The translations under genes were made by a program, and so were the position numbers. DNA of 64,000 bases, taken from NCBI RefSeq assembly GCF_019704555.1, contig NZ_AP024745.1:1062501-1126500 (forward strand), in the 5' to 3' direction. Positions within the stretch are counted from its first letter, which is position 1, and the number at the start of each line of letters is the position of its first letter. Origin of the DNA: Actinoplanes sp. L3-i22. GTDB taxonomy: Bacteria > Actinomycetota > Actinomycetes > Mycobacteriales > Micromonosporaceae. The notes under the pieces are model-generated. The model made no database searches and was not told where the DNA came from. It saw only the letters and a list, made by a program, of their open reading frames with translations. Below are positions 24,801 through 32,466 of the stretch, piece by piece.

Positions 24801-26545
24801 TGGACGGGTGGGACGACGCGGTCGCGGAGGTCCGCCGGGTGGCCCTGTTGCAGCCGGACGTGCTGCGGTTCCATGCCATGCACGACCGCCTGGTCAACGC
24901 GGCGCCGGAGTGGGCCGCCCGGATCGCCGTGGGGGAGCAGCCGGTGGTCTCCGGCCAGGCCTGCCTGGAGGCGTGGGAGTGGCGGCGCGCGCAGACCTGG
25001 TTCGACAACGTGGTCGGCGACGTCGATCCGGCGGTGCTGGCGCGGCGGGTGGAGCGGGCCCGGGCGAAGATCCGCCGGCTGACCGGTGACCTGGTCGTCG
25101 CCTCGGCCTGGCTGGAGGTGGCCCGGGCGCTGGACGACCGGCGGCGGGCCGCGCTGGCCGACTGGACCACCGCGCTCCGCAAGATCGGCAAGGGCACCGG
25201 GCGCAGTGCCGCGGTCTGGCAGGCGCACGCCCAGCGGGCGATGGAGTCCGCGGTCAGCGCCGTGCCGGTCTGGGTGATGTCGGTGGACCGGGCGATCGAG
25301 CAGTTCGCCGGCGGGGCCCAAAATGGGGCGGGCGGGTCGGGCCAAAAAAGCCAGTTCGACGTGGTGATCGTCGACGAGGCGTCGCAGGCGGACCTGTTCG
25401 CGCTGCCGGTGCTCTCGCTGGCCGAGCGGGCCGTGGTGGTCGGCGACGATCAGCAGATCGGCCCGCAGCTGAGCTTCGTCGGCTCGGTCCAGGGTCTGAT
25501 TCAGCGGCATCTGGGCGACGTGCCGTCGGCCGAGCACTTCGACCCCGAGTCGTCACTTTACGATCACGCGGTGCGGCGCTCGCCGGAGCGGATCCTGCTG
25601 ACCGAGCACTTCCGGAGCGTGCCGCAGATCATCGAGTTCTCGTCGCGGCACTACTACGACGGCAAGATCCGGCCGTTGCGGGCGGACCGGCCGGCGCTGC
25701 CGCCGATCCGGACCGAGTTCTGCTCGACCGGGGTGCGGGAGAACCTGCCGGGCGTCGGTGAGATCAACGCGGCCGAGGCGGACGCCCTGGTGGATCGCAT
25801 TACCAAGATCGTTTCAGATCCCCGGTACGACGGTCGGACGCTCGGCGTGATCAGCCTGTTGAGCAGCAGCGGCCAGGCCGGTCACATGCTCACGAAACTC
25901 CGCGAGGCGATCGGCGAGGACGAGATCCAGGCGCGGCGGCTGCGTGTCGGGGACGCCTACACGTTCCAGGGTGACGAGCGTGACGTGGTGCTCGTGTCCA
26001 TGGTGGTGTCCGAGAATGATCCCCGGATTGCGGCGTTCACCAAGCGCGATTACCACCGGCGGATCAATGTGGCCGCGTCCCGGGCGCGCGACCAGTTGTG
26101 GATTTACCATTCCGTGCGGCCGGGGGCGTTGCTCGCCGATGACGCCCGGGGACTCCTTCTGTCGTACGCGGTCAATGTTCCCGGCGAGATCACCGCGAGT
26201 GATCCGGCGGCCCGGTGCGAAAGCGATTTCGAGCGCGATGTGCTGCGCCTTCTCGCGGTCCGGGGTTTCCGGCCGATTCCGCAGTTCCGGATCGGCGGCT
26301 ACCGGATCGACTTCGTGCTGAACGCGCCGGACGGCCGCCGGTTGGCGATCGAGTGCGACGGCGACGCCTATCAGGGGCCGGAGCAGTGGGAGAGCGACAT
26401 GCGCCGGCAGGCGGTGCTGGAACGCGTCGGGAACTGCGTGTTCGTCCGGATCCGGGGCAGCGTCTTCGCCCGGGAGCCGGAGGCGGCGATGCGGCCGGTC
26501 TGGCAGCGGATCGGCGAGTTGGAGATCACGCCGGCCGGGGAGTGA
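21827..26545 (+). CDS. large SF1 helicase with C-terminal REase_MTES_1575-type nuclease domain
   Basis: 1572 residues. Walker A GPPGTGKT at 515-522, DEASQAD at 1183-1189, VGDDQQIGP, TEHFRS, TFQGDERDVVLVSMV and VAASRARDQLWIYHS make a COG1112-like helicase with a long insertion between Walker A and B. The last 110 residues form a restriction-endonuclease-like fold: Asp1495 in YRIDFVL, then Glu1509-Cys-Asp1511 in LAIECDGDAYQ. Two low-complexity inserts occur: a 16-residue repeat near 125-195 and a Gly/Lys/Glu tract near 370-420. Helicase-nuclease fusions of this kind are common in anti-phage systems (compare Mokosh type II), so defence is plausible; DNA repair is the alternative. ATG start at 21827. 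Confidence 0.8.
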   Translation: MESPTTIRDRAVAVADYLLAVRAQMDRPSRTVPSDAHWLEALPDHPDCQAGPGADGSSWLRVGRPELPPPVSVPAALRRRLRGDVSATAEPSVEADRASRNIRINPAQRDAVTAPQSGAVTTAVGGEAGLAPGGAVAAVAGGEAGLAPGGAVAAVAGGEAGLAPGGAVLAVAGGEAGPAQSGVVAAGGEAGSAQSQASAAASGAVPVAAAEAGLAGVAADDFESWRDQTWRPWSQLTAAAEQTRELHRRLFDRMHQIDMAAATTEMVWGHGVIETTIDGARVRYPLVATPVLIEYDPDRALITVSPAGPSRLQTDALHGLDERYLSQLQGLAGPGGVVEVDLWNDFERREFFERALTRLGFDRHIRKPGEDGSAGKGGDAGEGGSAGDNTSKGENAGKGESTGKGENTSTGESAAKTPQASITDTAILFARPRQRQLRGFLENLRNRLTENRATEGVGSLAAILAHEPSRLAMPDDHPENWDRVGERLLMPLPTNEAQESIARRLAQHRNVAVQGPPGTGKTHTIRNLICHLMANGKRVLVVAQKEEPLRVLRDGLPEEVQALCLAVLGRTTDQLVQLQLAARELSDRAATLDKEAEARRVERLTASLEEAERELASAMAGLRLIAESEAVTYQIGGVTLLPAEVGAWLRERAAAHGGIPDPVSGPAPLTIEDFATLLKLAARLTPEDRAATMRPLPEIMDLPDQAAASARRAEIAAAELRLSRLADQGVALDLVRAEPRPAHTELITDLRDAVTWLRRREGTWTDRLGRLMDDQHWRTLWADHVASVSTLLDELATSAKEQAGHRVVIGEQLLAEPKLLLTRLAEIRLRFTAGKGLNRLLQAALFRVAEEIRVDGEPMRTPEDVDLVAARVRRAQAHRRLGDVWTDWVERLRIDEPTGGWTDPEVWAGVLLSEAAQSLEFDLRRWPPLVERMATVVPQIDLELDAARLAAAAEMIEGAGEVFALDQAKAAERAVAERLAPWPEVAQAWQSLDGWDDAVAEVRRVALLQPDVLRFHAMHDRLVNAAPEWAARIAVGEQPVVSGQACLEAWEWRRAQTWFDNVVGDVDPAVLARRVERARAKIRRLTGDLVVASAWLEVARALDDRRRAALADWTTALRKIGKGTGRSAAVWQAHAQRAMESAVSAVPVWVMSVDRAIEQFAGGAQNGAGGSGQKSQFDVVIVDEASQADLFALPVLSLAERAVVVGDDQQIGPQLSFVGSVQGLIQRHLGDVPSAEHFDPESSLYDHAVRRSPERILLTEHFRSVPQIIEFSSRHYYDGKIRPLRADRPALPPIRTEFCSTGVRENLPGVGEINAAEADALVDRITKIVSDPRYDGRTLGVISLLSSSGQAGHMLTKLREAIGEDEIQARRLRVGDAYTFQGDERDVVLVSMVVSENDPRIAAFTKRDYHRRINVAASRARDQLWIYHSVRPGALLADDARGLLLSYAVNVPGEITASDPAARCESDFERDVLRLLAVRGFRPIPQFRIGGYRIDFVLNAPDGRRLAIECDGDAYQGPEQWESDMRRQAVLERVGNCVFVRIRGSVFAREPEAAMRPVWQRIGELEITPAGE
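22199..22400 (+). repeat. 48 bp in-frame tandem repeat inside the helicase gene
   Basis: Four copies start at 22199, 22247, 22295 and 22343, with a degenerate fifth near 22385. Each encodes about 16 residues of the form GGEAGLAPGGAVAAVA. Near identity of the copies implies recent expansion. The tract lies before the helicase core and probably forms a flexible linker. Confidence 0.9.
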
Positions 26546-26884
26546 GGATCACCCAGCGCAGGGTTTTGGGAACGGCGCGTGCATGTTGCCGGCGGCTTGC
26601 GGGTAGGAAATCGCACAAGGTTTTCCGCCCGATACAAACAGTGACTGTCCGTCATGGATAGTCGGCAGCTTTTCGGTCGAATTGGGCGGTAAAGCGGTCC
26701 ACCGTTCGGTTGTTTCGGTACTCTGGATGGGCGATAATTCCCTGCTCCTGGCCTTGCTGGCGGTTACGTCAAAACTTTGACTCTGACGTCCACTGTTACT
26801 ACGGCCTGGTGACAGGTCGTAATAGGTAGGGGCTTTTTAGGTGGCCGGGGAAAACGCCGTGCGCGAGGGGGGAGGTGCTGTCGG
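26546..26884. promoter_or_regulatory. 339 bp upstream region of the PAS-GGDEF-EAL gene
   Basis: AT-richer than its neighbours. A TTGACT hexamer lies at 26777-26782. A quasi-palindrome follows, TACTACGGCCTG (26798-26809) against CAGGTCGTAATA (26813-26824), in which ten of twelve positions pair and the other two could form G-U pairs. This may be the promoter and operator of the gene starting at 26885. No ORF or RNA gene was recognised. Confidence 0.45.
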
Positions 26885-28561
26885 ATGACCGTGCCCGAAG
26901 AACGCGAGCGCTGGTCGCCGCCGACCGCCCCGCTGCCCGAGCCGCGCCCGCCGGCCGAGGACCGCGCCGCCTGGTTCTCCTACACCACCGCGAACGACCA
27001 GATCGTCTGGTCGACGGCGCTCTCCGCGATGCTCGGCCGGATCCCCGCCCAGGGCGAGGTGACCCGCCACACCCTGGCCCGCTACGTGCACCGGGACGAC
27101 CTGGCCGCCGCGCTCGGCGCCATCACCGAGGCCTGGACCAGCCGGGCCACCGTGCGCGCCACGGTCCGGCTGATGCGGCACGACGGCGGCTGGTTCGACG
27201 TCGACTGCCGGCTCGAGCCGATGATGAGCCCGGACGGGACGGTCCGCGGCATCCGGGGCACGGTCCGCGACGTCACCGACCGGGAGCGCGCCCGCCGCGA
27301 GGACGACCGGCTCACCCGCCGCGGCGAGACCGTGCAGTCCTCGCTGGTCGAGCCGGACCCGGGGACCGGCCTGCTGACCCGCGCCCGGTTCGCCGACGAG
27401 ATCGACCGGGCGCTGCGCCGCTCGGCCGGCGCCCTGCTGGTGCTGCGGGTGCAGGCCGAGGAGGCCGGCGAGACGGCCCGCCCCGAGCGCAACGCCGAGC
27501 TGCTGCACCGGACCGCCCGGCACCTGGAGGACCTGATCGGCCCGGAGCAGTTGCTCGGCCGGGTCGGGACCAACGAGCTCGCGGTGCTGCTCGCCGCCAG
27601 CAGCTGGCCGGCCGCCCGCAAGCAGGCGAACACCCTGGTCGAGGCGCTGCGTGGGAAGCCCGGCACGCTGGTCTGGGGCGGCCTGGTCCGGTTCCGGACG
27701 GACGCCGAGGCGGGCAGCCACGACCTGCTGATCGACGCCGAGCAGGCCTGGCGGCAGTCGCGCGAGGTGGACTGCCCGATCACCCTGGTCGCGCATCCGG
27801 TGCCGGCGCGGGACCGGCAGGGGTCGTACCGGAACCGGGTCGCCGACGCGCTCGGCACCGACCGGTTCACGCTGTACTCCCAGCCGATCCTGGAGCTGCA
27901 GACCAACCGGGTGACCCGGCACGAGCTGCTGCTGCGGGTGCTGGACGAGGCGGACGGCCCGCAGTCGCCGATCCACGTGCTGGACACCGCGGAGCGGCTG
28001 GACGCGGTCTTCGACATCGACCTGTGGGTGGTCGAGCGGGCCATGAAGCTCGCCGCCGAGCAGCCCGGGATGGGCCTGCAGATCAACCTGTCCGGCCGGT
28101 CGGTCGGCGATCCCCGGCTGACCGCCGAGGTGGAGCGGCTGCTCTCGCAGTACGCGGTGAACCCGGAGCAGCTCACCTTCGAGATCACCGAGACCGCGCT
28201 GATCGGCAACCTGAGCGAGGCCCGCCGGTTCGCCGACCGGATCCGCGACCTGGGGTGCTCGCTGGCGCTCGACGACTTCGGCTCCGGCTACGCCTCGTTC
28301 CGCTACCTGCGGCTCTTCCCGATCGACCTGGTGAAGATCGACGGGGAGTACGTCGTCGACCTGGTCGACAACCCGCAGGACCAGGTGCTGGTCCGCGCCC
28401 TGGTGCAGGTCTGCCAGGCCTACGGCATCCACACCGTCGCCGAGTTCGTCCAGGACGAGGCCACCCTCCGGATGCTGCGTGAGCTCGGCGTCGACTACGT
28501 CCAGGGCTACCTGATCGGCCGCCCGTCGCCGGTGGTTCCGGGCCGTCTGCGCGCCGACTGA
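26885..28561 (+). CDS. PAS-GGDEF(degenerate)-EAL signalling protein
   Basis: 558 residues, cytosolic. A PAS domain with PAC motif is at about 30-140 (FSYTTANDQIVWSTALSAMLG and GGWFDVDCRLEPM, ending in RDVTDRERARRE). A GGDEF-like domain follows at about 155-305 whose signature is Gly-Thr-Asn-Glu-Leu, so cyclase activity should be lost and the domain may bind GTP as a regulator. The EAL domain (about 320-550) keeps key acidic residues: HELLLR in place of EAL-x-R with the Glu present, FEITETAL, ALDDFGSGYASF, VKIDGEYV and VAEFV. It therefore looks like a sensor phosphodiesterase. ATG start at 26885 after GGAGGTGCTGTCGG. Confidence 0.85.
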   Translation: MTVPEERERWSPPTAPLPEPRPPAEDRAAWFSYTTANDQIVWSTALSAMLGRIPAQGEVTRHTLARYVHRDDLAAALGAITEAWTSRATVRATVRLMRHDGGWFDVDCRLEPMMSPDGTVRGIRGTVRDVTDRERARREDDRLTRRGETVQSSLVEPDPGTGLLTRARFADEIDRALRRSAGALLVLRVQAEEAGETARPERNAELLHRTARHLEDLIGPEQLLGRVGTNELAVLLAASSWPAARKQANTLVEALRGKPGTLVWGGLVRFRTDAEAGSHDLLIDAEQAWRQSREVDCPITLVAHPVPARDRQGSYRNRVADALGTDRFTLYSQPILELQTNRVTRHELLLRVLDEADGPQSPIHVLDTAERLDAVFDIDLWVVERAMKLAAEQPGMGLQINLSGRSVGDPRLTAEVERLLSQYAVNPEQLTFEITETALIGNLSEARRFADRIRDLGCSLALDDFGSGYASFRYLRLFPIDLVKIDGEYVVDLVDNPQDQVLVRALVQVCQAYGIHTVAEFVQDEATLRMLRELGVDYVQGYLIGRPSPVVPGRLRAD

Positions 28562-28580
28562 TCCGGGTACCGTGCTCGGC

Positions 28581-28970
28581 ATGGAGCACTACGTCATCGC
28601 CACGGTCGCCGAGCAGAGTCCGGATTTCCGCCGGGTCCTCTGGACCGGCAAGCACACCCAGCTCGTCATCATGACCGTCCCGCCGGGCGGCGAGATCGGC
28701 GAGGAGATCCACCACGTGGACCAGATCCTCACCTTCGTCAGCGGTGTCGGCAAGGCGATCATCGCCGGCGAGACGCGCGCGGTGCAGCAGGGTGATCTGG
28801 TGATCGTCCCGGCCGGCGTCCAGCACAACTTCGTGAACGACGGGCCGAACCCGCTCGTCCTGCACACCGTTTACGGCCCGCCGGAGCACGCCGACGGCGC
28901 GGTGCACAAGACGAAGGAGGAGGGGGACGCGCTCGAGGAGGCGGGGCTCGACAACCCGCCCACTCAATAA
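28581..28970 (+). CDS. small cupin-domain protein
   Basis: 129 residues forming a single cupin barrel. Motif 1 is GGEIGEEIHHVDQILTFVSG, with His-His and Gln in place of the second metal-binding Glu position, and motif 2 is GDLVIVPAGVQHNFVN. Related small cupins bind a metal and often act as stress-related or sugar-binding proteins; function unknown. The ATG at 28581 is preferred over the GTG three codons earlier. It lies 19 nt after the EAL gene, so it may be co-transcribed. A strong terminator-like hairpin follows. Confidence 0.85.
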   Translation: MEHYVIATVAEQSPDFRRVLWTGKHTQLVIMTVPPGGEIGEEIHHVDQILTFVSGVGKAIIAGETRAVQQGDLVIVPAGVQHNFVNDGPNPLVLHTVYGPPEHADGAVHKTKEEGDALEEAGLDNPPTQ

Positions 28971-29065
28971 CGCGGATTTCCGATTCGGACGCGGCTTTCT
29001 TGCGTACGGCGTCCGGATTTTTGCATTCGTTTTTGAATGTTTTGGTTTTGCCCTTAGGCGCACGA

Positions 29066-29107
29066 CGCCGGAACCGGCCGAGGCCCCCCAGCCAGCCGGT
29101 TCCGGCG
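29066..29107 (+). terminator. rho-independent-type hairpin after the cupin gene
   Basis: CGCCGGAACCGGC (29066-29078) and GCCGGTTCCGGCG (29095-29107) form a perfect 13 bp stem with a 16-base loop, 95 nt after the cupin stop. Oligo-T is absent. It separates the cupin gene from the MarR gene, both on the plus strand. Confidence 0.75.
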
Positions 29108-29240
29108 CCGTGTCGAGGTGGAAAGTCCTCGGACAGCCTACTCGCTGAGGTTCACGTAAGTCGATCGATTCGGTGACCCGCTGTCGAATGCTGTCCGCCC
29201 GGCCCATGCTGGACTGTCCGAACGCTACTAACCTTCCAGC

Positions 29241-29690
29241 ATGGACGAGCCCCGGTGGTTGACCGAGGAGCAGCAGACGGCCTGGCGACAGCTGGTCGAG
29301 GTGCTGGTCAAGGTGCCCGCGGCGTTGGAGACCCAACTCCAGCGGGATGCCGGTCTGACCCACATGGGCTACCTGGTGATGATGACCCTCTCCGAGCATC
29401 CGGAACGCCGCCTGCCGATGAGCCACCTGGCCAAACGTGCCTGCGCCTCGCTGTCCCGGCTCTCCCACGTGGTGGCCCGGCTGGAGGAGAAGGGCTGGCT
29501 CCGCCGGGAGCGCGCTGCGGTCGACGGCCGGGTGCAGATCGCGGTGCTCACCGACGAGGGGTTCGCCAAGGTCGCGGAGACCGCGCCCGGCCATGCCGAG
29601 ACGGTCCAGCAGCTGGTCTTCGACCGGCTCACCCCGGCGCAGGCCCGCCAGCTCGGCAAGCTGGCCGAAGCACTGCTGAAAAGCCCGTAG
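29241..29690 (+). CDS. MarR-family transcriptional regulator
   Basis: 149 residues with the winged helix-turn-helix layout: dimer helix at the N-terminus (EEQQTAWRQLVEVLVKVPAALETQL), HTH in MSHLAKRACASLSRLSHVVARLEEKGWLRR, wing AVDGRVQIAVLTDEGF, and a C-terminal dimer helix. It probably regulates neighbouring genes in response to a phenolic or oxidative signal, possibly the dehydrogenase 33 nt downstream. The effector is not visible from sequence. ATG start at 29241. Confidence 0.9.
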   Translation: MDEPRWLTEEQQTAWRQLVEVLVKVPAALETQLQRDAGLTHMGYLVMMTLSEHPERRLPMSHLAKRACASLSRLSHVVARLEEKGWLRRERAAVDGRVQIAVLTDEGFAKVAETAPGHAETVQQLVFDRLTPAQARQLGKLAEALLKSP

Positions 29691-29723
29691 GGTCTGATTA
29701 CCAGAAGAGAGGCGTCGACAAAG

Positions 29724-30809
29724 ATGAGTCAGCGGGTGCAGGGCGTGATCGCCCGGGAGAAGGGCAAGCCGGTCGAGGTGGCCACGATCGTGGTGCCGGA
29801 TCCGGGGCCGGGCGAGGCCGTGGTCAAGGTGCAGTCGTGCGGGGTGTGCCACACCGACCTGCACTACCGCGAGGGCGGGATCAACGACGAGTTCCCGTTC
29901 CTGCTCGGGCACGAGGCGGCCGGGGTGGTCGAGGCGGTCGGTGCCGGGGTGACCGACGTGGCGCCCGGCGACTTCGTGATCCTGAACTGGCGGGCGGTCT
30001 GCGGAAACTGTCGCGCCTGCAACAAGGGCAAGCCGTGGTACTGCTTCAACACCCACAACGCCAAGCAGAGGATGACCCTGGAGGACGGCACCGAGCTCTC
30101 GCCGGCCCTGGGCATCGGCGCGTTCGTGGAGAAGACGCTGGTCCACGCCGGCCAGTGCACGAAGGTGGACCCGTCGGCCCGCGCGGCCGCGGTCGGCCTG
30201 CTCGGCTGCGGCGTGATGGCCGGCCTGGGCGCGGCGATCAACACCGGCGGGGTGACCCGCGGCGACTCGGTCGCGGTGATCGGCTGCGGCGGGGTCGGGG
30301 ACGGCGCGGTGGCCGGCGCGGCGCTGGCCGGGGCGACCACGATCATCGCGATCGACACCGACGACCGGAAGCTGGGATGGGCGAAGGGTTTCGGCGCCAC
30401 CCACACGATCAACGCGCGCGAGCACGACGTGGTCGAGCGGGTGCGCGAGCTGACCGGTGGCTTCGGGGCCGACGTGGTGGTCGAGGCGGTGGGCCGGCCG
30501 GAGACGTACAAGCAGGCCTTCTACGCCCGCGATCTGGCCGGCACGGTGGTGCTGGTCGGCGTGCCGACCCCGGACATGACGATCGAGCTGCCGCTGCTCG
30601 ACATCTTCGGCCGCGGCGGCGCGCTGAAGTCCAGTTGGTATGGCGACTGCCTGCCCAGCCGCGACTTCCCGATGCTGACCGAGCTCTACCGCCAGGGTCG
30701 CCTCGACCTGGACGCGTTCGTCACCGAGGAGATCCCGCTGGACGGCGTCGAGCAGGCCTTCGCCAAGATGCACACCGGCGACGTGCTGCGCTCGGTAGTC
30801 ATCTTCTAA
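29724..30809 (+). CDS. mscR: S-(hydroxymethyl)mycothiol dehydrogenase
   Basis: 361 residues, class III zinc alcohol dehydrogenase fold. It oxidises the adduct of formaldehyde and mycothiol with NAD, the actinobacterial formaldehyde detoxification route. Catalytic zinc ligands are in CGVCHTD and GHEAAG, four structural-zinc Cys in [15 protein letters not shown], and NAD binding in [13 protein letters not shown]. The length and the segment [17 protein letters not shown] match the mycothiol-dependent branch. ATG start at 29724 with AGAGAGG upstream. It follows a MarR gene. The metal-beta-lactamase partner often found next to mscR is absent here. Confidence 0.85.
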   Translation: MSQRVQGVIAREKGKPVEVATIVVPDPGPGEAVVKVQSCGVCHTDLHYREGGINDEFPFLLGHEAAGVVEAVGAGVTDVAPGDFVILNWRAVCGNCRACNKGKPWYCFNTHNAKQRMTLEDGTELSPALGIGAFVEKTLVHAGQCTKVDPSARAAAVGLLGCGVMAGLGAAINTGGVTRGDSVAVIGCGGVGDGAVAGAALAGATTIIAIDTDDRKLGWAKGFGATHTINAREHDVVERVRELTGGFGADVVVEAVGRPETYKQAFYARDLAGTVVLVGVPTPDMTIELPLLDIFGRGGALKSSWYGDCLPSRDFPMLTELYRQGRLDLDAFVTEEIPLDGVEQAFAKMHTGDVLRSVVIF

Positions 30810-30945
30810 AAGATCAAATTCGTTTTTTCCTACGCTGCGGCCAATAACTGATCGTCGCTCCCGCGGGGACCCTTCCGGGCCTCGCAGGGCGCGGGGCGCC
30901 CAAGAACGCGAGGCCCTACAGGGCGACGTCCGAGGGTGGTAACGG
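30808..30945 (+). repeat. dispersed structured hairpin element (copy B)
   Basis: This element is the inverted counterpart of 12376-12500. It starts at the mscR stop with AAAGATCAAATTCG, then TTTTTTCCTACG, and continues through GATCGTCGCTCCCGCGGGGA. The nested stem is AGGG/CCCT, GGGCCTCG/CGAGGCCC (here a fully Watson-Crick 8 bp stem) and GGGCG/CGCCC. It ends near CCGAGGGTGG at about 30937. The stop codon of the minus-strand hydrolase gene falls just past its end. It lies between two convergent genes and could terminate both. Confidence 0.8.
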
Positions 30946-32451
30946 TCAACCCAAAACCCTTTGACCAGCACGGGAGTACGCGGGCGCCGACCGATCGGCG
31001 AGCAGGTCCAGGCACAACGCCGCGGTCCAGCTGAAGGTCGGCGCCCCGAGCCCCGCCCCGGTCCCCGGGTGGAAGTACTCGTAGTGCCCGTGCTCGTGCA
31101 CCAGCCGCAGCAGGGCCCGGCGCAGCTCCTCCGCCTCGCCGCGGAACCCGTGCACCTGCATGCCCCGGCGCAGCAGCCAGTTCACGTTGATCCAGACCGG
31201 TCCGCGCCAGTAGCGATGGGTGTCGAAGCTGCCGGCGGTCCGGTCCACGCTCGGCGCCGGCAGCCCGAACCGCTCCGACCGGGCCTCCGCCATGATCGCC
31301 TGCGCCTGGTCGGCGGGCAGGTCCGGCAGCATCAGCGGGAGCAGGCCGCTCACGCAGCGGACCGGGCTGAGCCGGCCGGTGCGGGCGTCCCGGGCCCGGA
31401 ACGTCCGGCTGGCCGGCTCCCACAGGTGCCGGGAGATGGCCGCGGTGATCTCCCGCGCCCGGTCCCGGTGCCGCCCGGCGTCGGTGGTCCGCCCGAGCAC
31501 CCCGGCGATCTGCGTCAGGGCCAGCTCGGCGACGCCCAGGATGCTGTTGAACGCCGGACACTCGACCGCGAACGGATGCCGGTTGACCAGCTCGTTGTCC
31601 GAGTAGCCGCCGTCGCGGTAGTTGAGGACCAGGCCGACGTACCGGGCGTAGTCCTGATCGGTGGGGCGGTGCGCGGCGTCCGAGACGGCCAGGTCCCGCC
31701 GGTGGTAGCGCTCCAGCAGCGACATGTCGGCCGGTACCTCGGCCAGCGCCTGGTCCCAGGCCGGGCTGTTGTCCAGGCCGGACTCCCACGGGTGCACGAT
31801 CGAGGCCAGCCCGGTCCCGCCCGCGTCGCGCCGCTCGGTCAGGTACTCCTGCTGGGCCACCAGCCGGGGATAGAGCCAGGCCAGCTCGGTGCGGGCCTCG
31901 CTGGCGCAGGCCGCGCCGTGCCCCGCCGCGTGGCGGTAGACCTCCCACGCGGCCAGCGCGTGCAGCGGCGGCTGGACGATGCCTGTGCTGCGCCGGGCCG
32001 GGCGGCCGGCCAGGACCGGGACGTTCCAGAAGCCGGGCCCGGGGAAGTAGTCGTCCTCGGCGGTCGCCGGGTCGAAGACGATGTGCGGCACCCGCCCGTC
32101 CGGCCACTGCGCCTCGAACAGCTGGCGCAGGTCGCGCCAGGCCCGGGTCGGGTCGACGTAGGCCAGGCCGACCGCGATGAACGCGGTGTCCCAGCTCCAC
32201 TGGTGCGGGTAGAGCCGGCGGGACGGCACGGTGTGCTCGCCGGACCAGTTGGTGTCCAGCACCCGGACCGCGGACTGCCACAGCTCGGCGGAGAGATCGG
32301 GGAAGGCGACGGGGGACGTGGGTGGGTGCGGCTGCATGCTGAAGTCGAGCCCTTTCCACTGCGGTCGCCGGTAGACCCCCGCCATCGGGCCGGCCGCAGC
32401 GCTCCTGAACGAACTGCCGGTTGCATCTTCGGTACCGCGACCCGGAGGCAC
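30946..32451 (-). CDS. glucosidase-like glycoside hydrolase (GH63/MGH1-type)
   Basis: Up to 501 residues forming an (alpha/alpha)6 barrel. Diagnostic segments are LYPHQWSWDTAFIAVGLAYVDP, EAQWPDGRVPHIVF, HPWESGLDNSPAWD and YWRGPVWINVNWLLRRGM near the end. The Asp in WESGLDNSP and a Glu near the C-terminus (GHYEYFHPGTG) are likely catalytic. It resembles mannosylglycerate hydrolase or trehalase-like enzymes acting on small alpha-glucosides. The start is uncertain: the frame opens at 32451, but homology-like sequence begins at ATG 32338 (MQPHPPTSPVAFPDLS). No signal peptide, so cytosolic. It is convergent with mscR across the repeat element. Confidence 0.8.
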   Translation of the reverse strand: MPPGRGTEDATGSSFRSAAAGPMAGVYRRPQWKGLDFSMQPHPPTSPVAFPDLSAELWQSAVRVLDTNWSGEHTVPSRRLYPHQWSWDTAFIAVGLAYVDPTRAWRDLRQLFEAQWPDGRVPHIVFDPATAEDDYFPGPGFWNVPVLAGRPARRSTGIVQPPLHALAAWEVYRHAAGHGAACASEARTELAWLYPRLVAQQEYLTERRDAGGTGLASIVHPWESGLDNSPAWDQALAEVPADMSLLERYHRRDLAVSDAAHRPTDQDYARYVGLVLNYRDGGYSDNELVNRHPFAVECPAFNSILGVAELALTQIAGVLGRTTDAGRHRDRAREITAAISRHLWEPASRTFRARDARTGRLSPVRCVSGLLPLMLPDLPADQAQAIMAEARSERFGLPAPSVDRTAGSFDTHRYWRGPVWINVNWLLRRGMQVHGFRGEAEELRRALLRLVHEHGHYEYFHPGTGAGLGAPTFSWTAALCLDLLADRSAPAYSRAGQRVLG

Positions 32452-32466
32452 CCCACCGGGGTGCCC

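Noticed and set aside
22121..25537. 1138-residue open frame on the minus strand
   Set aside because: It is the antisense shadow of the helicase gene; its translation is Arg/Gln/Pro-rich without any domain, while the plus frame has complete helicase motifs.
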